Positions 31,601-41,268 of a DNA stretch of 64,000 nucleotides are shown in pieces; position 1 is the stretch's first letter, and each line of letters opens with the position of its first letter. Source of the DNA: Mariannaea sp. PMI_226 (Eukaryota > Ascomycota > Sordariomycetes > Hypocreales > Nectriaceae); NCBI GenBank assembly GCA_024336345.1, contig JANFOG010000001.1, forward strand, positions 1,240,001 to 1,304,000. Reading direction: 5' to 3'. The position numbers and the translations under genes were made by a program. Below the pieces are notes generated by a model. The model was not told where the DNA came from, did no database searches, and worked only from the letters and a program-made list of their open reading frames with translations.

Positions 31601-31659
31601 TGGTTTTCTCTATCCTTGCATCTTGAGCAGCAACATACCAGACTCTACACAATTTCATC
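28607..31659. other. Central gene-free spacer of the Myb-like cluster
   Basis: About 3 kb separates the four minus-strand from the four plus-strand cluster genes and should contain the divergent promoters of members 4 and 5. A perfect 10-bp palindrome containing CACGTG lies at 29391-29400. The last 600 bp before 31660 are pyrimidine-rich, as a 5' leader would be. Open frames such as 30435-31028 (minus, 197 codons) look like no known protein and are not called. Confidence 0.5.
29391..29400. promoter_or_regulatory. CACGTG palindrome (possible bHLH/Cbf1-type site)
   Basis: The sequence CTCACGTGAG is a perfect 10-bp palindrome around the E-box core CACGTG. It lies in the central spacer, 785 bp upstream of the member 4 start and 2.26 kb upstream of member 5. 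CACGTG cores also occur at 12187-12192 and 43843-43848, so the function here is speculative. Confidence 0.3.
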
Positions 31660-32464
31660 ATGACTCCCAACAGTGAGAACGCCATGGCTCGGTTCCTTCT
31701 GGCCATTTTGAACCAGAAGAATTTGAAAGACGTGAGTTCCTTTACTTGCGCGAGAAACATATACCTTTTCAATTTGTCTCACTGTCTTCTAGATCGACTG
31801 GAACCAAGTTGCTCAAGACCCTGTTCTTCTTCAGCCTATTACGAATGGCCACGCTGCGAGAATGCGCTTTGCTAGGTTCCGTGCTACCGTCAATGGTCAT
31901 GAGCCGACAAAGAGAAACCGTACTGCCGACAAGTCTCGAGTCACAAAGCCTAAGAAACCGTCCCAAGCAAAGAGGGATAGCCTGACTAAGTCAGAGTATG
32001 GAGCTACCATTGCTTCCTATGCTCAAATCCGTCATGGCGCTTCTCCCAAGATCAAGCAAGAGCAGAACCAACATGGCTACCTCGCACAGTTTTCTCCTGC
32101 TTCAACCACTTCTCCCTACCTCACCGACAATCGAGACGACCTTAGCACCCGATTTCTCACTCCCTGCAGCGATGACATGGCTCATCCTCTTTCTGTGAAC
32201 CCTGCTTCTCTCGAAGATCTTCGTCTTCGAAACGGCTTCGGTCCCTCCGTTGACTGTAGCCCAGACCTGTTGCCGCAAGTTGCTCATGATCCGCTTGCCT
32301 TGGCTCAGTCACCCTTTCATACGTTTGATGCTGCCTACGACTTCAATAGCTACAAGGACGCAGGCGATGCCCAGAGCCCGGCTGCTTTGGACCTAACTGG
32401 CGCTGCGTCGCTTGCCGATTTTAGCCCTAACTGGGCTGACAACTTTCACGATCAAGTTTTTTAA
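31660..32464 (+). CDS. Myb/SANT-like protein (cluster member 5)
   Basis: Two exons (31660-31731 and 31793-32464) join in phase 0 (GTGAGT donor, TTCTAG acceptor) to give 247 residues. The N-terminal 55 residues form a reduced Myb-like domain: NAMARFLLAILNQKNLKD, then IDWNQVAQ with the single Trp, then HAARMRFARFRATVNG as the recognition helix. The initial Trp of the minus-strand subtype is absent. The intron sits between helices one and two, unlike in its neighbours. A basic linker (KRNRTADKSRVTKPKKPSQAK) follows, then about 150 residues that are Ser/Pro/Asp-rich with hydrophobic DF and FDAAYDF patches, which could be an activation region. It is the first plus-strand gene of the cluster. Its function is unknown. 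Confidence 0.75.
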
Positions 32465-33973
32465 TACCAAATAACTAAAAAGGAGCCATCTACGGATACA
32501 GAAGATGGATAATGTACAGAAAAAAAGGGGATATGGGTAGAACGCCATGTGCAATTATGACTTGATGACTCTCGGTTTCTGTTTCAATTTCCCCCGCCTG
32601 GGCTGGAAATATGTGCGCTTGCCGCTTCGTCTTGGATATATTTCAGTTTTTTTGTTTCCTTTTCAAAGACGCTATCTTGTCTCTGTTGATAATGAGTATT
32701 ATAATGATCTCTTATGAGCCAGGAGACATCAAACATGCGCATCTTTGTTTCTTTTTGAAGCGTTTGAACTGTGGTAGCAAGTCCTGCAGTGTGTATAAAA
32801 CCAACGTTGATATTCAAACATTTTTCTCTCGTTCAGATTCCCGTTGTTGCTTCCGTTGATGAGTCGTCGTGGTATATGCTTCTTCCTTACAAGAGGCAAC
32901 TTATCATTGAAGAATTTGTCCTTAGCGATTCGCCCAGAGTACAAGAACTATTACCTATACTTGATTGTGTATACGATGACGTTTCGTCTTTTTCCCTCAA
33001 GACCACTACATATACTAATGAGGATTTTTTCTTGAGACCATACATAGGATATTCGTGCCTGACCAATGGCTAGAGGGAATGCCAAACTGGCTTGGCGGGC
33101 AAGGATCTCACTGAGCCTCTTCTATTCTTTTATTACTGCGCTGTTTTCTTTCGGATTATTAGAACGTTGTTTTAGATATAGGTCATATAACAATCGGGGG
33201 TAATAATAATGAGGTTGAATAATGTAACATCTAATTGCTACCAAAAAACCATAACGTTGAATGCTACTGACAAAAAACACACTATTAAGGAAAACATGGA
33301 CAAAGCTCTTTGATAAAGTATGAGTGAGATAAAAGAAGTAACATACAAAGGAAATATGGACTGAAAGAAAGCAAATGCTTATAAGAAATTGTACGAGCCA
33401 AATAATTGATTTACAGGCTGGTAGAAAACCACTGCGCACTATTGTGGACTGCTGGGATGCAAGCCAGGCGTAGAATGGGAGTGCATATACCAAGATTCGA
33501 TTGGAGAAAGCCTTTTTTCTTCCAATAAAATATACTTATCGAATTACACAAAATATTATTCGTCAGAATAGAGTGCCAAAAGATAGATTGTGTCGAAACC
33601 CACCCTAATACTGATACTGTTTGCACCTGTCGGGGAAGTGTTGCACCCTAACATGCTGTTGGCACCCCATGATGCTTGAATCACTGTCCCGTCGTTGGCA
33701 TAACTCGCTCTTTGTTTTCTCTTGTTGCTGAGAGCACAAACCAATATTTGGCTGTTTTTAAGCTGCCTTTCGCATTCTATTTCTACTCACATTTTCCAAC
33801 CTCAGCCCGTACCATCGCCACTCCTTGAACAATCCAAGGCTCTCACTCGCCAAAAAAGATCTTAATTACACTTACAGGTTGGTCTAAACTTTTACCCTGA
33901 AAGAACTAGGTTTTCATCCTCGAATGTTGACAGTGCATCACCCCTCATGTAGCTGCCCGCTTTCGCCTCGTCC
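32465..33973. other. Spacer within the Myb-like cluster
   Basis: This 1.5-kb AT-rich spacer lies between members 5 and 6. Open frames (for example 33122-33493 minus) are hydrophobic and low-complexity, with no homology I can name. I looked for a further Myb-like exon and found none. Confidence 0.5.
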
Positions 33974-34524
33974 ATGATGTCTGAGGGACCAAAGAAAGAA
34001 CCCACCGCCGCCGAGGCAATGCTCTTCTTCAGCATTGTAAAGAATACGAAAAACAAGGCTGATGTGGACTGGGAGGCCGTTGCCACCGAGCAAGGATTCA
34101 AGAATGCTGAAGTAGCCAAGGTAAGTGACCTATGTCTTGGTCCTACCAAGGCTCTCCGGCCCAAGAACTTCATCAAATACTCACTCTATTATCCTTCAAC
34201 AACATATAGGTTCGCTTTGGCCAAGTCAAACGTAAGCTCGGTATCTCGAGTGAAACTGGTACCGTCACCGGAACGCCTGTCAGGACGCCCAGCAAGAAGT
34301 CCGCTGGTAACATCGGCTTGGGCCCCATCACTCCCAGCAGGGTGGCCAAGACTCCTCGTGGCAAGGGAAAAGGTCGTGGCAAAGTCAAGAAGGAGGAAGC
34401 GCGAGACGATGAAGACTTGAAGGAAATGGTAACTCCCATCAAGGCTGAGCGAGACGAGAGTGATGTGGAGGATCCCGACGAGCAGCTCCAGGCTGAGAAC
34501 AGTGCCAAGCTTGAACCTTTCTAA
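33974..34524 (+). CDS. Small Myb/SANT-like protein (cluster member 6)
   Basis: Two exons (33974-34120 and 34210-34524) join in phase 0 to give 153 residues. Two adjacent ATGs (33974 and 33977) are both possible starts. The domain (residues about 11-62) reads EAMLFFSIVKNTKNKADVDWEAV in part, with one Trp, then GFKNAEVAK followed after the intron by VRFGQVKRKLG. The intron again interrupts the recognition helix. The tail is Gly/Lys/Arg-rich (TPRGKGKGRGKVKKEE), resembling nucleic-acid-binding tails, then turns acidic (DESDVEDPDEQ). It is close in pattern to member 7 (shared DW..VA, G.K.A..AK.RF). A nuclear DNA or chromatin role is inferred only. Confidence 0.78.
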
Positions 34525-35370
34525 ACTGTTGCTGCCATGCCGTCATCACGATCCGCACGAAGGGATACTGTGTCTCTATAGATCTCGATATGGCTCTATC
34601 ATTGTGGGCGTAAGGATAATTGGGACATTTTCTCAAGAATGGAGTAAGATAGCTCCAGGTACAATAACTGCAACCAGAACCACCGTCAAGAGTGGATGAC
34701 TACGGCTGAATAAAGAAATATTCATTCCAAAAAGATACAAGTACAGTAAACTTTAATTTCTCCTATCCTCGGGCTCCAAGGTCATGATCAGTTCTATTGT
34801 ATCGTTGGCTCAATATGGGGCATAACCACGACGTAGATAACCACGGATGGAGACCCTGGAGACCCCCTGGTTTCGCGTTATTGGAACACCCTCTGATTAG
34901 GCAAGGTGGGCTATTGATATGGGTTTTCTGAACTCCAGATTGTAAGTAAACACTTCGGATTCCCGTCCAGTTACGATTGTCTGAGTAATTGTCCAGAGCG
35001 ACCAGGCCAACAAACGGAGTGCTTGACTGACGGAGCGGACAAACTCGAACATGAAAAAAGGGATGTTGCGTTTGCACACAACCTGTTACCAGACGTTTCT
35101 CTTTTGCTGCTCACCCACTGCCTTTTTTTCTTCATTTCTTAGTTCCCCGCCTCCCTCCTTTCCCACCACTACACTTCACGCATATCAACTTCAACTACCA
35201 CCACCTCAAACTGAGCCAATAGTACCAGCTCAGTAGTCGCTGTGCTGTTCATACAATCTCCTTCCTTGAAATTAGTTTTATCGAATAGAGAGAAAAAAAT
35301 GTAAGCATCGGTACCCACGCTTCCAAGACTTGTTCTAGCCATAATCTGACTCTTCCGCCTTTAGTTTACT
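34525..35370. other. Spacer within the Myb-like cluster
   Basis: This 846-bp spacer includes a C/T-rich stretch at 35090-35230, probably the promoter and 5' leader of member 7. A possible leader intron (about 35300 to 35363, GTAAGC to TTTAG) lies just before its start codon. I see no gene. Confidence 0.5.
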
Positions 35371-35760
35371 ATGCCTACCAAGAAGACTCCCGCGGCTGAG
35401 AGTGAAACTCCTACCGGGCTTACTGATGGAGAACTCCGTTTCATCAAGGCAGTCTTTGACAACATGACGCAAAAGCCCGATGCCGACTGGGACGCCGTTG
35501 CTGTGGGCTTGGGTCTCAAAGACGCCAAATGCGCCAAGGAGCGCTTCCGACAGATGTCCGTCCGCCACGGGTGGCGAGAAGGCTCCGGTAACTCTGGGAG
35601 CCCTCGAAAGAAGAATTCGACTGCTGGGAGTGTCGGCGACTCTAAGATCGCCAAGAAGCCTCGAACTCCTCGCAGGAAGACTGTCAAGAAGGACCCTGAC
35701 TCTGACTCCGAGGTCAAGTCTGAGGTTAAGGCTGAGGCGAAGGGCGAGACTTCTGATTAA
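35371..35760 (+). CDS. Small Myb/SANT-like protein (cluster member 7)
   Basis: One intronless frame encodes 129 residues. The domain (residues about 17-68) begins LTDGELRFIKAVFDNMTQ, has DADWDAVAVGLGLKDAK, and ends CAKERFRQMSVRHG, so the helix that is interrupted by an intron in members 1-4, 6 and 8 is continuous here. The tail is basic (GSPRKKNSTAG, then KKPRTPRRKTVKK) and ends in an acidic, Lys/Glu-alternating stretch (SEVKSEVKAEAKGE). It is the cleanest example of the plus-strand subtype and needs no splicing decision in its coding part. The likely role is DNA or chromatin binding; the target is unknown. Confidence 0.82.
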   Translation: MPTKKTPAAESETPTGLTDGELRFIKAVFDNMTQKPDADWDAVAVGLGLKDAKCAKERFRQMSVRHGWREGSGNSGSPRKKNSTAGSVGDSKIAKKPRTPRRKTVKKDPDSDSEVKSEVKAEAKGETSD

Positions 35761-36846
35761 ACAAGTGCAATATAGCAACTTGGAAAGAGTGTACTAGGCT
35801 CTCTCTGCCTGTTATCTTTGATGAATCGTGATGGGATTGAAAGGGATGGGATGAGGGAGCCCTGGGCTTTGCTGCCTTATCTACAGATCTCTACGCTGCT
35901 TTGCAGATGTAATCGTTATCTCAGACCTTCCAACGCACGAACACGAATGAAATAAAAATCTTCACGAAAAATGTTTTACTTCTTGACCTGTGATTGTATG
36001 TCTGTATGTGTTAGGGTAGATCGGTGGCAGTGAGCCCTCTCTTAGAAAACACAAAACAACAATGACAGCAACAACAACGAAGCAATCCCCTTCTCTCATT
36101 CGAGCGAAGTTCTCACGCTTCCTGCCCCCCTGTCCACGAAGCATATTTACTCTATCTACAATTTATTGGTGAGAGGAAGATTTATCTGTACCAGCTGTCA
36201 ACCAGTCCCACTGTATCTCTTACCGAAATACTCCTAGCCACCTCGGTGTTTGCTCCTCTGAGCTCGCATCCGCAGCGCATCACCTCTCACATCACTCTGG
36301 ACCCAGGAAACCACAACGCCTTTCGAACTTGACAAAAGAAACGATAATAACGAAAAAGAGGTACGTGATTTTTATGGCGTTTTTCTCAAGCCCATTTCTT
36401 TCATTTTCGATGCATAAGTCTCGAGTGTTTCCAGCTCCTGATGCACAAGTTGTGCCAAAACTTGGTCTCGCCTCATCTTGTTTACCTCCCTCTCTTTCTT
36501 TTCCTCTCATCTCTCCCATTTCATGTCCACTCTTCTCGTGCAAACATTTCTAAGAAGAATATAAAATCATCTAACAACCCCCCACCCCCTTTCCCTTCAT
36601 TTCTTTTCACAGAAGAGATTTCCTCTACTTTTCCTTCTCTCCCTCCATTTGAAACTCAACTTATCACCACCCATCCTTCACTTCGAGGTTAGATTATCCA
36701 CCTGACAACCAACTTGATCAAGGACAACAATTTCTGCGTATATTCTGAGTTTGTTGCAGTCTTCCATTTAATCATAAATGTTATTTGATCCGATATCAAA
36801 CTAACTCCATCCCTTGATCCAGTTACTATCTTACATATTCGTCAAA
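35761..36846. other. Spacer within the Myb-like cluster
   Basis: This 1.1-kb spacer lies between members 7 and 8. From about 36440 to 36680 the plus strand is C/T-rich, typical of a leader. I see no gene. Confidence 0.5.
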
Positions 36847-37516
36847 ATGTCCAAGGTCGACGCTGCGGACCAAGTCAAGTTCCTCGTGTGCTGCATTGGC
36901 AACACTTCCAACGGCCGAGTAGGTTTACTTCCATTGCATGGTTTACTTCTTCTATCTAGCTCACAGATAATAGCCCGACTTTCAAGCCGTCGCCAGTGAA
37001 CTTGAAATCGTTTCCAAGGCTGCTGCGTAAGTCCACCTCCCGATCCACCTGAGCACCCCCCTCAATTTCCCCAAAGAATCACCCTCACGTACTCACACTA
37101 TCAACAGCCAGAAGCGATACGAGCGACTCCTCAAGTCCTATGGTATCAAGCCTGGGGGTGGCAATGTTACCACCAACGCGTCCGCTAAAAGTCCTCCCTT
37201 CAAGAATAAAACAACTCAAACTACAACACCAAGAAAGCGTAAGATCAAGGAGGACCAAGCCTCGCCCACACCCGTGAAGAGACACACCCGTACTACTCGC
37301 GTTAAGAAGGAGGAAGTTTTATATGACGAAGAATTTGGTCTTGAGCCAAATTCTGAAGTCGACGAGAAGAAGCAAGGAACCGAGGGTTTTGATGCGTCTC
37401 CTGATTCCCCGTTGAGCTGTACGTTTTCGATTTCAAAGTTCTCTCCCGGTACCCTGACCTAACCTTGGTATACTGTAGCTGCTCCTCTTTCTCCAGCGTC
37501 TGACCAGGAGGCTTAA
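36847..37516 (+). CDS. Small Myb/SANT-like protein (cluster member 8)
   Basis: Four exons (36847-36918, 36974-37026, 37108-37418, 37479-37516) give 157 residues. The domain is split by two introns: AADQVKFLVCCIGNTSNGR, then PDFQAVASELEIVSKAA, then QKRYERLLKSYG. The position normally held by Trp (DW) is Phe (DF). The second intron, phase 2 just before Gln-Lys-Arg, matches the helix-interrupting intron of members 1-4. The tail has TTTPRKRKIKED and KRHTRTTRVKKEE basic clusters and an acidic, Ser/Pro-rich end (SPASDQEA). The last intron carries a good CCTAAC branch site; without it translation would end about nine codons further on in GTLT. The 55-bp first intron, with a GTAGGT donor, is the least certain splice. 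Confidence 0.7.
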
Positions 37517-38662
37517 GTATTAAGTAATCACACACTTTGCTTGCAACTTGAGGATGGGAGATAGTTAGTGCTTTATTCGAAAGGGGTATCGGCGTCTGGT
37601 TTCATCCTGGGTTCATCTGATAACCGTTCACAATGATTCGTGTTATAATCAATTGATATGCAGATGCCAGGAAGTAGCTGACATAGTTGATAAATGCAAA
37701 GTGTCATTGCAATGCCATACCAGACTTTCTTTCAGTTTCAGTTTCGTACTATGCATCGTATTCGGCCAGCGCTCAAGGCAACCGTAATCCACCACAATTC
37801 CATCCAACACAGTTTCCATCTGGCCTTTGAGTATTTAGGAGTCACTGCTATTGCAGTGGAAATGTTCGTTATCCTACACTCGTATTTTACGTTTCCCTAT
37901 TCATATGATTCCATTATTATTCTTCCACTTGACGAGTTCAAGTTTGGAAGTAGCTGAATGTGACCTCTATTCGCTCGAAGTCCTGCTATTCATATGGTTT
38001 CCCCACAATGCGTGGTGCGGGTAACAATAGGATGATTAAATATTAGGTCAATATGAGACGTCCACAAGTATCAATAGGTCGTGTCCATAAAGCGAGCCAC
38101 GGCTATGATTATCCCGTCTCTATTTAACATGCACAGATACGGGATACATACTTTGTGTCTGGTTTTGTATTGTCCATCATATTTGTCTACCTTCAGCTAC
38201 TATATCTTCTGCTTCTGCTTCTGCCTTCTTCTTCCTGACTTCCTGGTTTCTTGATTTCTTTCCTATAACATTTACATTACCTTGCTTCTGTTCTTCGTCA
38301 GCAATTCTAGTATTCCATTTTCGTGCATTTTTATCTGTTCCTACCATTAAACGCTTCAACCATCATCAGTTTTATCGCTCAGCAGCTTCAACACCCAGTG
38401 GTTTACATAAACGTCCCCTTACATTCATTATCAACTCCAAATTCTTACTCTTTTATGCCCAGCATTAAAAGGCCTCTCTACACTGTTAGCTTCAATTTGT
38501 TTGTTTTAATAAAGCCCGTCGATGGCTGTAGTCTTATCGTGGCCACTCTGACCCTATCTAGCAATATCCGTTTACGTCCAGTTCTACATCCAGTTTACAC
38601 TCCGTTTGAGCAACCAAAACTCCTCTAGTTTTCACATAAAAAGCTTCAAAAGATTGGCTACA
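37517..38662. other. Spacer downstream of the Myb-like cluster
   Basis: This 1.1-kb spacer lies before the coiled-coil gene at 38663. The sequence is AT-rich with short open frames only. I see no gene or RNA. Confidence 0.5.
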
Positions 38663-39841
38663 ATGGTGCTCACTCAGCAATTACCAATGTTGCCCTCCAG
38701 CTGCTATGGCGGCTTCAATACTCCAAAAATTATACCTCCCCGCTCATCGATCAAGCCAAACTCGCCAACTTCGCATGAAGAAAGCTCTACCTCACCATCA
38801 CTCTCAACTACATCTCAAAGCTCCGTCTCTGAGCCTCCTTCTGGTTTCTCTTTTTATTCTTCTTCTTCATCACCACCACTTACAAGCCCCGCCACCTGTT
38901 CCAGTATTATCACAAAGGGGCATGTCGTCTACCAAGCTTATGAGATCCGTTCGATGGCGGCTGCATTATGCAATGCTCGACAAAAGGGAGAGTTTCCTGC
39001 AACGTCAGCCTCCACAGGAGATGCTCAGTCAGTCATTGCTGACTATGAGAACCTACTTCAGCTACAACGACTACGTGGCGACCTCTCTGAACCAGAGTCT
39101 CAGGCTTACACCGAATTCCACGTTGAAGTTGCTCGCCAAATCAAAGAACGCGATGCTATCAATGATGAGACCGCAGCTAAGGCAGATGCTATTCGCAGAG
39201 TCAAGATGTACTTGCGTTCGGTGCAACAAGAACACCGGTACTTCCAAACAACAAACAAGAACTCGGCACAACTTGGACTTGGAACTATTAGTGAAGAGAT
39301 CTACTCCATCATCGAAAATGCTGCAGAGCGCACTATCGCCGACGCTGCCGGTCCTCTTCGTCTGAACATTGGCAACCTTCACAACGAGACCGTCGAGCTC
39401 AGCAACCAGAACACTGATCTCAATCGCCAGATGGCCGTGCATTGCGGTATCATCAAGCAGCAGCATGAAAGTAATAACGCTCTCACGTCAAATTTGAATG
39501 ACCAACTTACCTTAGTCAATGGCCTGGTCAAGTCGTTGTCACACATTCTGGCCAACCTGCCCACCGCTGTCAATCGGATTTTATATTCGGCCCAACAGAC
39601 CCAAGACGCTCATCGAGGGATCTTGGAGGAACAGAAAAAGGTCCTTCATGATCTTGAGCTTCAGGCTAAACATCTTCAACGAGCTTTTTGGAACAAGGGA
39701 GTCTACATACACCAGTCCTCGGGTCCCTCGGGCGAAATGAGTCCAACCACGTATACCGCAATGATGAAGCGGCATGGGCCAAGAGTGAGAAATCCAAGGG
39801 GTGGAATGCGAAGAATGATACACAAGGTATTCAGGGTCTGA
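38663..39841 (+). CDS. Coiled-coil protein of unknown function
   Basis: A single exon encodes 392 residues. The first ATG that suits the frame is at 38663. Residues 1-80 are Ser/Pro/Thr-rich and disordered. From about residue 85 to 370 the sequence is mostly amphipathic helix, with heptad-rich segments around NIGNLHNETVELSNQNTDLN and again before HRGILEEQKKVLHDLELQ. The C-terminus is basic (GPRVRNPRGGMRRMIHK). There is no signal peptide or membrane segment. I do not recognise a family. It lies 1.1 kb downstream of the last Myb-like gene in the same orientation, but carries no such domain itself, so any link is only positional. That the gene is real is likely from its length, composition and uninterrupted frame. 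Confidence 0.72.
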   Translation: MVLTQQLPMLPSSCYGGFNTPKIIPPRSSIKPNSPTSHEESSTSPSLSTTSQSSVSEPPSGFSFYSSSSSPPLTSPATCSSIITKGHVVYQAYEIRSMAAALCNARQKGEFPATSASTGDAQSVIADYENLLQLQRLRGDLSEPESQAYTEFHVEVARQIKERDAINDETAAKADAIRRVKMYLRSVQQEHRYFQTTNKNSAQLGLGTISEEIYSIIENAAERTIADAAGPLRLNIGNLHNETVELSNQNTDLNRQMAVHCGIIKQQHESNNALTSNLNDQLTLVNGLVKSLSHILANLPTAVNRILYSAQQTQDAHRGILEEQKKVLHDLELQAKHLQRAFWNKGVYIHQSSGPSGEMSPTTYTAMMKRHGPRVRNPRGGMRRMIHKVFRV

Positions 39842-41268
39842 AACTGTCGAGGAATTGAAAATTACTCGCCTAGGGGAAGGTTCGGTATTTATTTTGGCAT
39901 TTGTAGTGCACATAGGTTATTCCAAATGACACCAGCATTTTTGTGCTTGCGCACACCTTGTTTCCGTACTGAGACCTGCAAATGACGTTGATAGATTGAT
40001 ATTGCGTTGTGTATTTTGTTTCTAGTTCATGCCCATTTGCATCACACTATTGCAATGGCCTCCCATTTATCAAGGGTTGTAGATAGTTCTCTGGCTGATG
40101 GTGACGAGATCCAAAGATGAATCTTTCTGATAGGTCCAATCCATCAGGGGAAGCAAATGGTATTAATAATACATATTACAGCATACAAGTCTTTGGTTCC
40201 AGACTGTCAATATCAAGAAACAGTGATCTCTCGCTTGGTAGTCGATTTGTGTGATAACCTTTGGTCGATTAAGTAGTCTAAAAAAGAGAGGCTTATACTC
40301 TACGCTTGTAGCTATCATCCTCCCACGTGCTGCACGCCTTCACCCAAAACAATTTGATGAAAAAGGAAAAAAAAGAGAGAGAGAGAGAGAGAAAGACAGA
40401 GTCGGTGTCTAGGTAGTCAACGAAAAAAAAAAAAAAAAAAAAAGTGTTTTGCATCTCTTCCTCAGTTAACGCTTGTAGTGGCAAGTGATCTCCCGTCGTG
40501 AACTACAGCTGGACGTCTAAGATCACTAATCCCCGGCTATCAGTTGGCCCTGTTTCCCAAAAGTCCTCGGACAGACAGCGACCCTAGAGTTGAGAGGCAA
40601 ATTGGATAGAGATTGTAACGAACATTTTCATTTCTACGATATGAATTATTGCAGCTAGTACGCTTGCTCACAATCTTATGATGGGGTGTTCGCGGGATTG
40701 GTGTGATAAAACCATCTCTACCTACCCACCACTCAGTATGTTACACTTACATCGGTGACAAACGTCTCACCTGCCCCTCTCCAGCGGTTTAGTTGATCAA
40801 CCCCAGAGAACACATTTGTCAGGTGGATCCTGGGGCGGGCTATACCTACGGTCACCCAGCACTGACATGGAGAAGGAGAAGGCCATTGTTGGCTAGTTGC
40901 CTCCAAGATGCGTGAACTGTCCTCGGCTATTGATCGTGCTGTACGGCAATATGGTTCCAAGGTGTGGATGACAGACGTCGTTGGAAAGGAGTAGAAGTCG
41001 ACTTGAGCCGAGACGTTGCTGCTTTAGGGCTAGCGTCGCACATGGGTGGATGTTTTGCCGACCCTCCGGTCAACAATTTTTTTGGGGCTCAAGCTTTCTC
41101 CAGCTCGGCCTCTAATACCAAACCTCCAACTTCCTCCTCCTCTTCCTCATCTCTTGGTTCACTTCCGACTTTGTTCTCCCCCAAAGCCGAAAGCCCGTGA
41201 AGCGTCTTCTCCTTTTCTCCTTGTAATACTACCGTTATACCCCCCTTCCCCCTCCTAATTCACACATC
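39842..41268. other. Intergenic region upstream of HSP60
   Basis: This 1.4-kb region contains a (GA)n tract at about 40376-40392 and a run of about 21 A at 40423-40443. I looked for inverted GAA/TTC heat-shock elements near 41100-41230 and found no convincing set. No gene is supported. Confidence 0.5.

Noticed and set aside
41090..41230. Possible heat-shock elements before HSP60
   Set aside because: Only isolated GAA or TTC triplets are present, without the alternating five-base spacing of a real element.
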